Shown here: one piece after another, positions 36,225 through 46,799 of the stretch | How positions within the stretch are numbered: position 1 is the first letter of the stretch | Layout of the letters: each line of letters opens with the position of its first letter | Source: Manihot esculenta | Lineage: Eukaryota; Streptophyta; Magnoliopsida; Malpighiales; Euphorbiaceae | Assembly (NCBI RefSeq): GCF_001659605.2 | Contig: NC_035171.2 | Location: 4,470,325-4,534,324 of the forward strand | Direction of reading: 5' to 3' | DNA: 64,000 bases | Notes under the pieces: generated by a model | The model's database searches: none | Told to the model about the DNA's origin: nothing | Seen by the model: the letters and a program-made list of their open reading frames with translations, nothing else | Made by a program: the position numbers and the translations under genes

Positions 36225-37302
36225 ATAATATGGCAGGGAAATACCGTTTGGATTGGCCAACCAGAATGGTGATCGCTTTACGCATCGGAAGAGGATTGGT
36301 AAATCTGCATGATCGATGTGAGTCTTCCCTTGTATGCTTAGGCCTTGGCTATATCAAAGCATGATTTTTCTGTTTTAATACAAATGAAAAGTGCTTCTTG
36401 ATTTGAGTATGTAAGGGTTTATTTATTTGTTCAGGCTGTTCCTGCAATTCAAAATGATTGGCCCAAAGGCAACTATAAGTTTGTTGATGAAAAATTAGAG
36501 AGATACTTTGACAAGGATGAAATGGATCGAATGATAGAATGTGCTTTAGCATGTTTAGAGCGTTATCCACAAAATCGACCAGAAATGAGTAAGGTAATTT
36601 CATAAAGCTTTATATTCTATTTTATATTATGTATACATACGTGAGTTTTAAACAATTTAGCATTTTTTGTTATATTTTAATATTTAGACAACATATTTTT
36701 ATCACGGTTGTAAAATTATTATTTTAATACTGATAAGATAATAATTTAAAATTATTATAGAGAAAATTCATTCTATATTCAATAAAATTATAATTTTAGT
36801 TGCATTTTTAATTCACTGTGAAAAAATAATTAAACCGTTATTTTATTCTAATAATGGAGATAGAGGTAATGATTGTTAAACTGATATTATTAATTTATAA
36901 TTACAATTAAAAATATAAAACAATAATTTATAGTTATTGTCTTAAATTTATTTTTATAGTAGTAATTATGATAAACTAATAACATTCATGTGTTATAATT
37001 ATAGTCTAATTTGGGAAAGAAAAAAAAACTCAATTGCTTTTTTTTGAACGGAAAATTAGAAATTAGGGAAATATAATATGGAATCTCTCAAATTTATTTA
37101 GATGTACTTATCAGTGAGTGTAAAAAAGAAAAACTCAATTACTAAAAATTAAATTTTGTAAGAATTATTAATAAAGTTAATTTATTCCATTTCTTGGCAG
37201 ATTCAGTACTTTTTTTTTCCCTTTTTCTAATTACTTTTCTTGGCAAAGCAGGTTGTTGAAGTTCTAGCAGGAAACATTTATCGGAAAAATCTCAAGAATT
37301 GA
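36225..37302 (+). pseudogene. RLCK relic lacking the catalytic exons 4-6
   Basis: Three pieces align with exons 3, 7 and 8 of the RLCK genes. 36225-36317 encodes DNMAGKYRLDWPTRMVIALR, ending at a GT donor in the same phase. 36435-36593 encodes the C-lobe segment starting AVPAIQNDWPKGNYKF and ending NRPEMSK. 37252-37302 encodes VVEVLAGNIYRKNLKN and a stop. Each piece is open and has a usable splice site. Exons 4-6 (HRD, DFG, APE) are missing: only 117 bp separate the exon-3 and exon-7 parts. Exons 1-2 are also not found. It could not give an active kinase. A SINE lies between the last two pieces. Confidence 0.85.
37036..37128 (-). mobile_element. tRNA-derived SINE in the RLCK relic
   Basis: Minus-strand SINE copy between the exon-7 and exon-8 remains. 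Flanked by AAAAACTCAATT at 37024-37035 and 37129-37140, a perfect 12-bp target duplication. Confidence 0.75.
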
Positions 37303-37946
37303 GATGAAATGTTTGAAAAAGATAATTATTTTTTTTCCTTTTCACTAGAAGTTGGAAACTTCCTTGAAAGGCCGATTGGACACTGAAATAAAAGATAGAC
37401 TTCCGTTGAAGTGGCAAAGGAGTGTAACTGGAAGACTATTGCAATTGAAAAAAAAAGTTCCGTTTGAAATAAATCGAATGTAAAAAAGTGATTTAGCTTA
37501 GAGTAATTTTTTTAATTAACTCTTTTTAGTTAATAAAATTAAAATTTTAGTTATTATGTTTCTAAATATGCAAATTAAATTAAATTCTTATAAATTTTTA
37601 GTTTTCAAACAGGAAAATAAAAGGTTTTGGAAGGTTTGAATCCAAATAAGAACGTTGAGAGAATTATATCACCGCCAAATTGCTGGACTATCTACAGTAG
37701 CATTTCTTTTTCAAAAACAATTGAAAATGAGGTTAATTCTTATTCTATTAACTAAAATTAAAAAAAAAAATTTAAATGGAGATTGAAAAAATAAAATTTA
37801 ATATCTCACATATTTATTTAAATACACTTATCACCATATTAAGATTGTGAGTATAATATTTATTATATTTTAATTATAATTTAAGAATTTAATACGCTAA
37901 TAAATCATATAGAGATGTAATTGCATATTTAATATTATTTTAATCT
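37303..37946. other. AT-rich spacer with a possible worn SINE
   Basis: No gene. About 37760-37845 resembles the minus strand of the SINE family (TGGAGATTGAAAAAATAAAA...ATACACTTATCACCATA), but no target duplication is visible. Confidence 0.4.
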
Positions 37947-38040
37947 GCATTCCCAGGTTTAGCCTGATAGTAAGTGCATTCGGTTAAACCTGATAGATCT
38001 CAGGTTCGAATCCCATCCCCATTTCAAAAAAAAAAAAAAA
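37947..38040 (+). mobile_element. tRNA-derived SINE, best-preserved copy
   Basis: About 80 bp plus a poly-A tail. GGTTCGAATCC at 38003-38013 is a perfect Pol III B box, and AGCCTGATAGTAAGTG upstream is an A-box-like word. Flanked by TATTATTTTAATCT at 37933-37946 and 38041-38054, a perfect 14-bp duplication. It lacks a full cloverleaf, so it is not a tRNA gene. Confidence 0.85.
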
Positions 38041-38054
38041 TATTATTTTAATCT

Positions 38055-39350
38055 TTTAAGTCAAAATCAATAATTTCAACTCCAACCATAGGTTATGGCA
38101 CTAATCAAGTAAGAGAGAAAAATATTTTTAAAGGGAAATACTTATTTTTAATAAAACAAATTAACTCAGAGTTAGCTTCTCTTATTAGTTTATATGAATT
38201 TTATTATATTAATAATAAAAATATATTTGTTAAATATGACCAAAATTTTAAAAATGACCCTCTTTTAAATTCCAATATTAATTTAATTCCAATAACTTAT
38301 CATATTTCTCCTTATTATCCATAATAAACAATGACCAAGATTTTAAAATGACCCTCTCTAATTTAATTCTAATATTAAAAATGACCAAATTTATTATCTA
38401 TATTAAACAATGACCATGCTTTTTAAAAATGATCCTAATTAAGATCAAACTAACAACTTTGTAGTTTCTTCATTTATTAATATGCAAGTGGGAGATAAAA
38501 AATCATTAGTTAATTAATTTGGTACGTCCTATTTTATAATACACTGAGCAATCTGAAAGCTGATTGGCCCCCACAAATGGATTAATTAATAATTCAACCT
38601 TCTTAATTAATGCCGCCTTCATTGACAGCCTGGGTACTGTTCAGAAACTAACAATATAGTAATCTTACTATTGCACCGACTCTGCATAATTTGTATTTTT
38701 TTGATACTCCCTACTTTCAAACTTTAATTTTCGCTATCGCTGTTTATTTGATGGATTCAATTTTTGAATAAATTAAATATTTAAATTTAAATATTTATAA
38801 AAATAAAAATAATCAATTTTAATTAAAAATTAAATTAAATTGAATCGATCTGATTTAATTCGATTTGATTGATTTGAATTTTTAATAAATTTTTTATTTT
38901 TTATATTTTATTTTTAATATTTTAAAATTTAATTAAAATATTTTAATTTTAATATAATTTAATATTTTTATATTATTGAACATAATATATTATTATCATT
39001 AATCAATTCAGCTTGATTTTTTTATTTTTTTTATCAAAATTAAATAAAATTGAAATAATTAAAAATTTTAAAATTAAAAATCAAAACAAACTCAAATGAA
39101 TAAAAAATTAAATTAAATTTTTAAATTAATTTAATTTGATTAATTTTTTTGATTTAAATCGAATATTACTGGCTCTAATTTTTCCATATAAATATTATGC
39201 ACATGTAAAACATATAGGTTAAATATATATTAAATAAGATATTTTCTTATTAAAAAATATTATGCACATGTAAAACATATAGGTTAAATATATATTTACA
39301 TATTTATATTTTAATATTATATACAAAAAGATACAAGAGAAAGATACAAG
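38055..39350. other. AT-rich upstream region of RLCK-2
   Basis: No gene seen. 38740-39180 is an AT-rich stretch with GATTTGATT/AATCGAA words that may be a worn MITE; no ends could be fixed. A 41-bp direct repeat (39191-39231 and 39257-39297, starting AATATTATGCACATG) lies close to the gene. Confidence 0.45.
39191..39297. repeat. 41-bp direct repeat upstream of RLCK-2
   Basis: AATATTATGCACATGTAAAA and following bases occur twice, exactly, with 25 bp between the copies. Confidence 0.8.
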
Positions 39351-39465
39351 AGTGTATATATATATATATATATATAGATGACTGACTCTCTCTCGCTCCT
39401 TGGCTTTTCATTTCCTAGCTTGACTGACTCTCTCTCTCTCTGTCATCCTAACCTTGTGGGCAGCC
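39351..39465 (+). promoter_or_regulatory. Likely core promoter and 5' leader of RLCK-2
   Basis: A (TA)n run at about 39355-39376 may serve as TATA region. It is followed by a CT-rich leader with the word TGACTGACTCTCTCTC twice before the ATG at 39466. CT-rich leaders are common at plant promoters; this is inference. Confidence 0.4.
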
Positions 39466-42008
39466 ATGGCAGAACCAAGCAGAGGAGGTATGTTACAACT
39501 AAACACCCTATTTGAAATTTCGATTGTGTGAAATTTATATTTATCATACTATATCTTTTAGTTCGTAACCTATTATTAACTTAAAAGTAAACTTAGTTAG
39601 ATTTATTCGAGTTGTGAATTGAATTGAAATAATCGGTTAAATTCTATGATAGATTAGTCAATGGATTTAAATTTTTAATTCAGATTAAAATTTAAAATCA
39701 GAAGGACTAATTAAAAACTTCTCTTCTTAATTGAAATTAAAATTGAACTAAAATCGATAATTTAAATTAATCGTACAGTTTAGTTTCGATTTGATTTTAA
39801 ATTTTTAAAATAAATTATCTTATAAAATTCTGTAAATTTTTAAAATTAATATATAGATAAATCAAATTATTAAATAATTAAGTTAAATTTTTTACTCGTA
39901 AAAAATATATTTCCATTTAATTTTTTTTATATTATATGAATGGGTATATTTTGTAAAAAAATTATTTATTGAATTATTAATTAAATAATTTTTAGTACTC
40001 ATATTTATTTCTTTACGTTTTATTTAATTTTAACTAAATTTTTTAAAAATTTTTTCACGTATGTGTGGAATTTATGTTTGATATCAATGCCAACCCACAA
40101 AATTGCAGAATAACAAAATTAGCATTTGATCCAGGTGTTCACAAGTACAGCTTTGAAGAGCTAGCAAAAGCAACAGGTGATTTCTCCAACAACAACCGCG
40201 TTGGACAGGACGGTTCTGGTGAAGTTTATGAAGGAACACTTCCCAATGGTAAACAAGTTGCGATTAAGAGGCTTCAATATAATTCAGATCCTGAGAAACA
40301 GCAAGTGGAACTTCTATTTGAGAATGAGGTTAAAACCAATAGCCGCACTCGTCACCCGAATATTGTGGAGGTCGTCGGATACTGCAGCGAAGAAGCTGAT
40401 CGATTGATTGTTTACGAGTTCGTGTCCAACAAGAGCTTGAAATCTCATCTCTATGGTGAGTACTTCTTAAATTTTCTCATTGGATTTATAATTTATTTAT
40501 CATGAGAATTAAATGATTAAGCCATTTTGTTTGGTTACACAAGTGGGAAGAAGACAGCTGGCGACCGCCCCGATCGATTGGCCAACCAGAATGAAGATTG
40601 CTTTGGGTATAGCAGAAGGATTGGCATATTTGCATGAAGAATGTGAGGTTTTAACTTTATTTAGTTTTTTTTTTTCCCAAGTTTTCTATATTGCACATTA
40701 TACTTTTTAATTTTATGCATTTTTAGGTAAATCAGGAATCATCCACCGAGATATTAAAAGTGATAATATTCTTCTCGATGATAAATTTAATCCTAAGGTA
40801 TGATGATATACTCACAGAAGACAGCTAAACATTTTATAATTAATATTAAAAATGTAAATAAAGTTTACATTTATAACTATTAACTGTTTTAATTAATTAC
40901 AAGTAATTTTAATTATAAATAAGTGGCCTTTCAAAATCTTGATTTAAAATACCTTCTGTTTAGAATTAAAAAAAACTTGTAAGATTCATATCAACTTTGA
41001 ATTTAAATTTAACTTATTAGTTATAAATTAATTTGAATGACACAATAAATTACTTCTATCAACTTTTTTCTTTTTAGATTAGAAATTTTGGAATTTCCAA
41101 AGAATTTGCGGATTCAAAAACTCACGTTTCCACTGTCCCAATGGGAACTCCAGAGTAAGATTCGTTCTTATTTGTTTGCTAAATTTTCTTTCTCAAAGAA
41201 AATTGGTTGAATTAGTAGTTCTCATTTGATAAACACTTTCTTTAAGTGCAGTTATCTCGCTCCTGAGCATTACACCCAAGATGATCAAAATAAGAAGCTC
41301 ACCGATAAGTCTGATGTATTTTCCTTTGGTGTCGTACTTCTAGAGCTGATTACGGGAAAATTAGCTGCTTTTGAGAAGGAACGCAGGGAATATATTTTCT
41401 TAACTATTTGGGTACTTAAAAATAAAGAATTTGATATTTTGTATATTCAATATTCAAGGGTTTTTTATTTTTTATTATTTTTTCCCTGATGGAATGCTTA
41501 ACTGACCTTTGTACATCTATTTTGATTATTCACAGGCCGTGCCTCTACTGAAACAAATTTTGGATGCAGACTATCAAGATTTGGATGCTGAAAATTGTAA
41601 AGAACTTTTTGATTCCAAATTACCGAACAATTTTGAGAAAAATGATATGGAAAAGCTTATTTATTCTGCTGCTGCTTGTATATATAAACCTGCAAAGTTA
41701 CGCCCACATATGTGCGAGGTAAATTGACAAAACCAAACCAGTTATTTTTGGATTATGCTTTGCATGTGATTATCAGTAAAAATATATGAAATATAATTTA
41801 AAAAGTACGTAAAAATTATTTGATAATTTTGCATATGTTATTAAAAATTGGGAGGGTGACTGCATGTGATTTTTTGATGCAGATAGTTAAAGTACTAAAT
41901 GGAGATATGGAACCCAAAACTATATGGGTGAGAAGTGATTGCAAGTACCTATACAATGGGTCACCTTACGCTCCATTTCCTCAAGCTCAGGGAACCTCCA
42001 GCTCTTGA
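39466..42008 (+). CDS. RLCK-2: receptor-like cytoplasmic kinase, predicted impaired, 8 exons
   Basis: A 356-aa kinase-fold protein without signal peptide or membrane segment. Exons: 39466-39487, 40123-40455, 40544-40642, 40727-40797, 41078-41154, 41252-41411, 41536-41718, 41883-42008; phases match RLCK-1. For exon 2 I chose the acceptor at 40121-40122 because it is the one that keeps the frame; the nearer TGCAG would give an immediate stop. Motifs: glycine loop GQDGSGEV (35-42) with Asp37 for the second Gly, Lys56 in VAIKRL, intact HRDIKSDN (158-165), then NFG (178-180) where DFG is expected, and intact APE (204-206). Loss of the DFG aspartate usually removes Mg-ATP chemistry, so this may be a pseudokinase with a scaffold or decoy role. 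The long frame argues that the protein is kept. Confidence 0.83.
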
Positions 42009-42043
42009 TCTCTATCCAATACATGAATTAACCTCCGCCTTGT

Positions 42044-42049
42044 AATAAA
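42044..42049 (+). terminator. Likely polyadenylation signal of RLCK-2
   Basis: AATAAA 36 bp after the TGA stop. Confidence 0.5.
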
Positions 42050-42172
42050 AGAGTATGTGTTCTTGCTAAATGCACGTGCTTTTCTAAGGGATCAATTAGT
42101 TAATAAGAATGTGTTCCTTGCTGAATTTTTTTTTTTTCAATATTAATAATGATTGATATTGAATAATTTTTC

Positions 42173-42211
<39 letters not shown>

Positions 42212-42939
42212 GAATATATAATATCCATTAAGTATTATTTTAAAACAAAGAGATAATAATTTTTTTTAGTGAGGGTTCCTTCGAAGTGCAACATATATAT
42301 GTATATATATACACATAGGTATGATTGGTAAACGTATGGAAAATTTTTTTGGATAAATCATAAGTCGAATCCAACAAAATAATTAAAGATTTAATAGCTT
42401 TTGATAATTTCAAATTCAACATTTATATTTAATAGCATCGATCTTGATATTAATATATATATATATATATATATTAAAATAATGAATACGTACATATTAA
42501 TATAAAATTATTCAATTAATATCAAGATCAGAGCCACCAAAAATAATCTATTAACGGGTGTCGAATCTATCAATTTAATTTTACTTCCCTTTTCTTGATT
42601 TAGATGACTAGTTGAGATAGAAGAATAGTTTGAAACAAAAAGTAAGAAGAAAAGTTTTTTTTTTTCTATAAAAGTGATTTTGCGTAAGTTAAGAAAAAAA
42701 ATTTAAAAGAAAAAATAATAAATAGTGCAATTGAAAATTGAGAAACAAGTTATTGATTAAAAATTCCAGTTGAAAGTAATCAAATTGAGGTTTTTTGCAG
42801 TTGATAATTGATTAAAAAAAAATATTTCATGTTATTATTTATTGTTTGGTTACAGTGGTCAAACAAGCGAATCTCACCGATTCTTCTTTATGAATAAATT
42901 AATCCGCTTAGCGCTTAAATTAATTCCTAGTTAACTAAC
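42050..42939. other. AT-rich spacer with TA microsatellites
   Basis: No gene. (TA)n runs at about 42176-42207 and 42453-42474. Confidence 0.55.
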
Positions 42940-43430
42940 TGTAACGGTCATCTGCCTGCTTGCGGCAATTCCGTCCCACATCGACGGAATATGATAAATT
43001 GGAATTGTATATAATAGCTAGCACGAAACTACTAATTAACTTGATTAACTATTTTGGGCTGAGTGGAAAGTGGGTCCAAAAGTTATTTAGGTCAGTTCCG
43101 GCCGGGCTGCTTCAATTAGTATCAGAGCCACCTTGGGTCAGACAAATTGTGCATAGCTAGTGGGCCTGCGAGTAAAGGGCTACCCGTGAGAGACAAGATG
43201 GAGCTGCCCGAGGTACTAGCGAACCACAATACCCGAGGGTCCAGTCCTGATTAGCAATTGTATTGGATTCAGTTGTCCTGGTTAGCAATTGTACTGGATT
43301 CCGTTGCGATGAGGACGTAGCAAAAATTTAGCGGAATCGATCTGCTTGTGGCAATTCCGTCCCACATCGGCGGAATATGATAAATTGAAATTGTATATAA
43401 TAACTAGTACGAAACTACTAATTAGTCAAC
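42940..43430 (+). mobile_element. TRIM retrotransposon 1, 3' part degraded
   Basis: LTR 42940-43114 (TGTAACGG...GCTTCA, 175 bp, containing TCCCACATCGAC), then ATTAGTATCAGAGCCACC, a near match to the initiator tRNA-Met primer site. The internal part has no coding capacity. A second, 5'-clipped LTR starts near 43340 with CTGCTTGTGGCAATTCCGTC and stops at about 43428. The small size and lack of genes make it a terminal-repeat retrotransposon in miniature. Its relative lies at 50513-51304. Confidence 0.75.
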
Positions 43431-44573
43431 TGCATTAAGAGAGAAGAACCCAAACTTGACCAATAAAAACAAGCGATTTATTTAAATCAAATCTACTAAT
43501 TTCTTAATATAAACTAACATGTTAACATGTTAATTGCTACTTGTTATTAATTCAATTAAACAATTACGGATTTAATTAGCAATATGTTGTCTTCCCAAGA
43601 TATTCAAGTGATGAAAAGAATTGAAGTACATAACCTCCCAACTTGAATAAAACCTCAATTTAATTTACCCTTCAACTGAAAATAATTATATAGGCACACA
43701 AGAATAAAATTCTAAGATTGGGAGAGTCTTTATATAGGCACACAAGGATAAAATTTAATAGTTTAAAATAAACTCTACACCCCCTATCTTATCTCTATCC
43801 TAATCCGATTGACAACTAATTATATAGGCACACAAGAAAACAATAATGGGAAATTAACAAAAAATAGAAATAAGATGAAAAGAATTGAAGTACATAACCT
43901 CCCATCTTGCATAAAAACCTCAATTTAATTTACCCTTCAACTGAAAGTAATTGTTTAGCCTGTAAAGGTCATAATAAAATTGCAACAACTAAGAACAAGA
44001 AGAAGGAAAGAAGAAAAAAAAGACAAAAAGAAGATGGAGAAGAAGAGGGGGTCGGCGGCACCCAGAGGAGAGGAGGGGGGAAGGAGAGAATATGATGTGT
44101 AGGTTTAATTCTAAGAACCTTTATAGGGTGAATCTTTGCTAAGGTGGCAAAATCTGCTGAGGTAGCGCCTTCTGAAGCTCTCCATTGCCTTGAGTTACAA
44201 GTTGAGTCAAGGTTGTAACCTTTCTGTCCAAAAATCTTTTAATTCAGTCTCTTTTCGTTCTTTTTCTTAATTTTCGATAAAAAACCTATCCAAATTTAAA
44301 TTCTAAATAAAAATTAAATATTTATATCAAAATTATAGTAAAATCATGGAATTAAATGAGAAAAAAGTTGTGAGTTTTGCAACATCATCTATCTAATTCA
44401 ACAAATATAAATTGCGTATAGGGTGAATAAGATCAAATTCACAAGAAATTGACACTAAAAATCTCCAATTAATAAGTAGAAAAAATGAATAATAGAAGTA
44501 GAAAGAGAATTTTAATGAAAATTCAATTAAAGTAATAAATCAAGATAATTTAATAAAGATAATTTAATAAGGT
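43431..44573. other. AT-rich spacer with a 75-80 bp direct repeat
   Basis: 43610-43690 and 43873-43950 are near-identical (GATGAAAAGAATTGAAGTAC ... CCCTTCAACTGAAA). TATATAGGCACACAAG occurs three times between them. The open frame at 43907-44095 runs through purine-rich low-complexity sequence and is not credible as a gene. Confidence 0.55.
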
Positions 44574-44770
44574 CGTGAAAATATATAGGGAAGCTAATAT
44601 GGTAGCGGATTATCTTGCGAATAGTGCGCATGGTGGAGTTTTTGGTATGAGTTTTATTGATTTGCCTTCATCTAGTATTAAGCTCCTCTTGAATGCTGAC
44701 TGTATGAATGTTTTTCATGATCGTATAATAAACTAAAGGGCTCTATCCCTCCTTTTCAAAAAAAATAATA
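44574..44770 (+). mobile_element. LINE 3' end fragment
   Basis: Encodes VKIYREANMVADYLANSAHG and onward to TAA at 44734-44736. REANMVADxLA is the typical C-terminal end of the RNase H domain in plant LINE ORF2. It is followed by a short 3' UTR and an A-rich tail, so this is a heavily 5'-truncated insertion. Confidence 0.7.
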
Positions 44771-45563
44771 ATAACAATAATTAAGAGAAAATTAAATTAA
44801 TACAAATAAATTATAGTTGAAGATTATAGTCCATTTCAGTTTTGAAAATTGATCATAAAAACAAAAAAAAATCTTTATTTATTCTAATAAGTTAGTTTAG
44901 TTATAGAATACACTCTGTATAATTATGGCACACGAGATCGTGGACATGCCGGTCGACGAGCAACAAAAGCAACAAGTTATGGTTCCTCCAACATCATTCC
45001 AGAAACTTCATTTGATGAGATGGATCGTTTTCCCAAACCCATTGTCTTTAGGAGAAGATGAACATGTTACATTTAATAAAAACCTTAAACCTTTCTCTTC
45101 TTATTTTTCATAGACCAGAGTTCTCCTTATCATTTTAAGCTTTTCTCTTTTTATTATTTTCTTTAACCGATAACTTATTGTTTTATTCTCTATATTGAAT
45201 ATGACCAATCTTAAAAATAACTCTCTTTTATTTAATTTCAATATCAAATATTACATGAGATTTCTGAAATATTGATATATTTTTTTTTATTGGTAATTCA
45301 ATAAAAATTCATTGGTGAATAGTATGATCTATTTTTAAAAGTCTCACTGATAAATTTGTACCCTGGAATCTATTCTGGAATTCACTAGTAATTTTTTACC
45401 CTGGAACTTTTTTTCAAGCTCACGAGATCAGTTGGAAAATTGTTGTCTTTCTTTGCCCCCTATGAATATACAATGGTTCCACAAATTAGATATATACACT
45501 AACTGCATGTCATGGTTTGCTTAGATGATGAATCTAGCTCATACTTTGAAAAAGGTTGATTAA
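44771..45563. other. AT-rich spacer with one unassigned small ORF
   Basis: An ATG-started frame at 44925-45113 (62 aa, beginning MAHEIVDMPVDEQQKQQVMV) has an amino-acid composition more gene-like than its surroundings. I do not recognise it and it has no neighbouring exons that I can see. Confidence 0.35.
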
Positions 45564-45760
45564 ATTGAAGAATCTGGCTCATTGCATGAGAAGAATTATA
45601 AGGGTTTTGGGCTGAAGCAACTAGCAGTGGCAAGAAGTGCATCTGACATTTATATAGGCGTATAATAAACTAGCAAATGCAACAGGTCATTTCTCGCTCA
45701 ATAACCAATTTCGTCAAATTTCAAGGGATTCTTAGAGGGCAAGATTTGTGCTATTAATTA
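45564..45760 (+). pseudogene. Worn RLCK exon 2 relic
   Basis: Patches match RLCK-3 exon 2: GAATCTGGCTCAT with GAGAAG, then CTAGCAAATGCAACAGGTCA, TTTCTCGCTCAATAA, and GATTCTTAGAGGGCAAGAT with GTGCTATTAA. Indels and stops break the frame everywhere. It sits upstream of copia copy 2, as RLCK-1 sits upstream of copia copy 1. Confidence 0.7.
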
Positions 45761-46799
45761 AATAAAATTTTAGGGATTATGTTATAATTTATTGTTAATA
45801 TGTGACATGACATATAGACTAAAAATTTTTTTTATCAAAATTGATTGAGATTAATAGATAAAATTAAAATAAATGTGAAAAGATTAATTTTATTGTATAA
45901 AATTTTAAAATTAGAATATAAATGTGAAAAATCATACATTTTTACATCTTTTTATCCAATAGATTTTGTTATTAGATAAACTAGTTGACACCCACATGTT
46001 GAGTAAATTTTAATTATACAGTTATTAATTTTATTGATAAAGAATAAAAAATAAAGTTTTTATGGTTAAGTGGTATCGAAGTTGCAATACGGATAAAAAG
46101 ATCTCAATTTTTCTTATAAAATTCCAAATCAAAATTTTTAGTCAAAGTATCCCACCAATTTATTAAATTGTTTAATTACTCTTTTGCATTTATTTTGAAT
46201 AACAATACAAATAAATTTCATTATTAATTAAATCATCAAAATCCATATTATATTTTTAATTTTTAACATTATACTAATTTGTAAAAATAGGATCTATTCA
46301 TTAAAGATATGTGTAATATAATTATTTTCATAACTATATATAGATATTACACTAGAACAAGCAATTTATTGAGACACCCATGTATCCAAAACGTATAAAC
46401 TAATACACTGGGCAATCAGAGATATCTTTATTGATTACAGAATAGGTATTTATACATACAAGTGTGACTTAGTTAACAAGTATTTAAAATCTATACAAAC
46501 TAGGAAACCGAAATCTATACAAATTAGGAAAATAGAATCCTAATCCTTATCAGTATAGTCTCAATCCTAATCCTTATCACTTATCAGTATAGTCTCAATC
46601 CTAATCCTTATCATAAACCATCAAATACATGCCATTTATCAATAATCTTTTTTATTATAAGATTTTAAAAAAAACAGTGATAAGAGAAAAAAGAAACACA
46701 ACGGTTTAAATATTTAATAAATTTAGTCATAAAAATTAAATTAAATGTAATATTAAATAAATTTAACATGGACGATAAAATGATCAAATGAGTAAACTT
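45761..46799. other. AT-rich spacer with a local tandem repeat
   Basis: No gene. At about 46548-46615 the words CAGTATAGTCTCAATCCTAA and TCCTTATCA occur twice, and CTATACAAA(C/T)TAGGAAA is repeated just before. 46380-46620 may be a worn LTR, but no ends are visible. Confidence 0.45.

Noticed and set aside
36349..36603. Minus-strand ORF of 84 codons
   Set aside because: It lies opposite the exon-7 piece of the RLCK relic and is a shadow of that coding strand.
37947..38040. Possible tRNA gene, because of the perfect B box
   Set aside because: There is no complete cloverleaf or acceptor stem. The poly-A tail and 14-bp target duplication show a SINE.
38740..39180. Possible further MITE with GATTTGATT/AATCGAA words
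   Set aside because: No inverted ends or target duplication could be located; the AT-rich composition alone could give the resemblance.
40065..40122. Extending RLCK-2 exon 2 upstream to include [16 protein letters not shown]
   Set aside because: No acceptor there keeps the frame with exon 1, and the TGCAG at about 40108 would give an immediate stop. The acceptor at 40121-40122 fits the phase seen in RLCK-1 and RLCK-3.
43907..44095. ORF of 62 codons rich in Lys, Arg, Glu and Gly
   Set aside because: It is low-complexity purine-rich sequence downstream of a direct repeat, with no domain or splice support.
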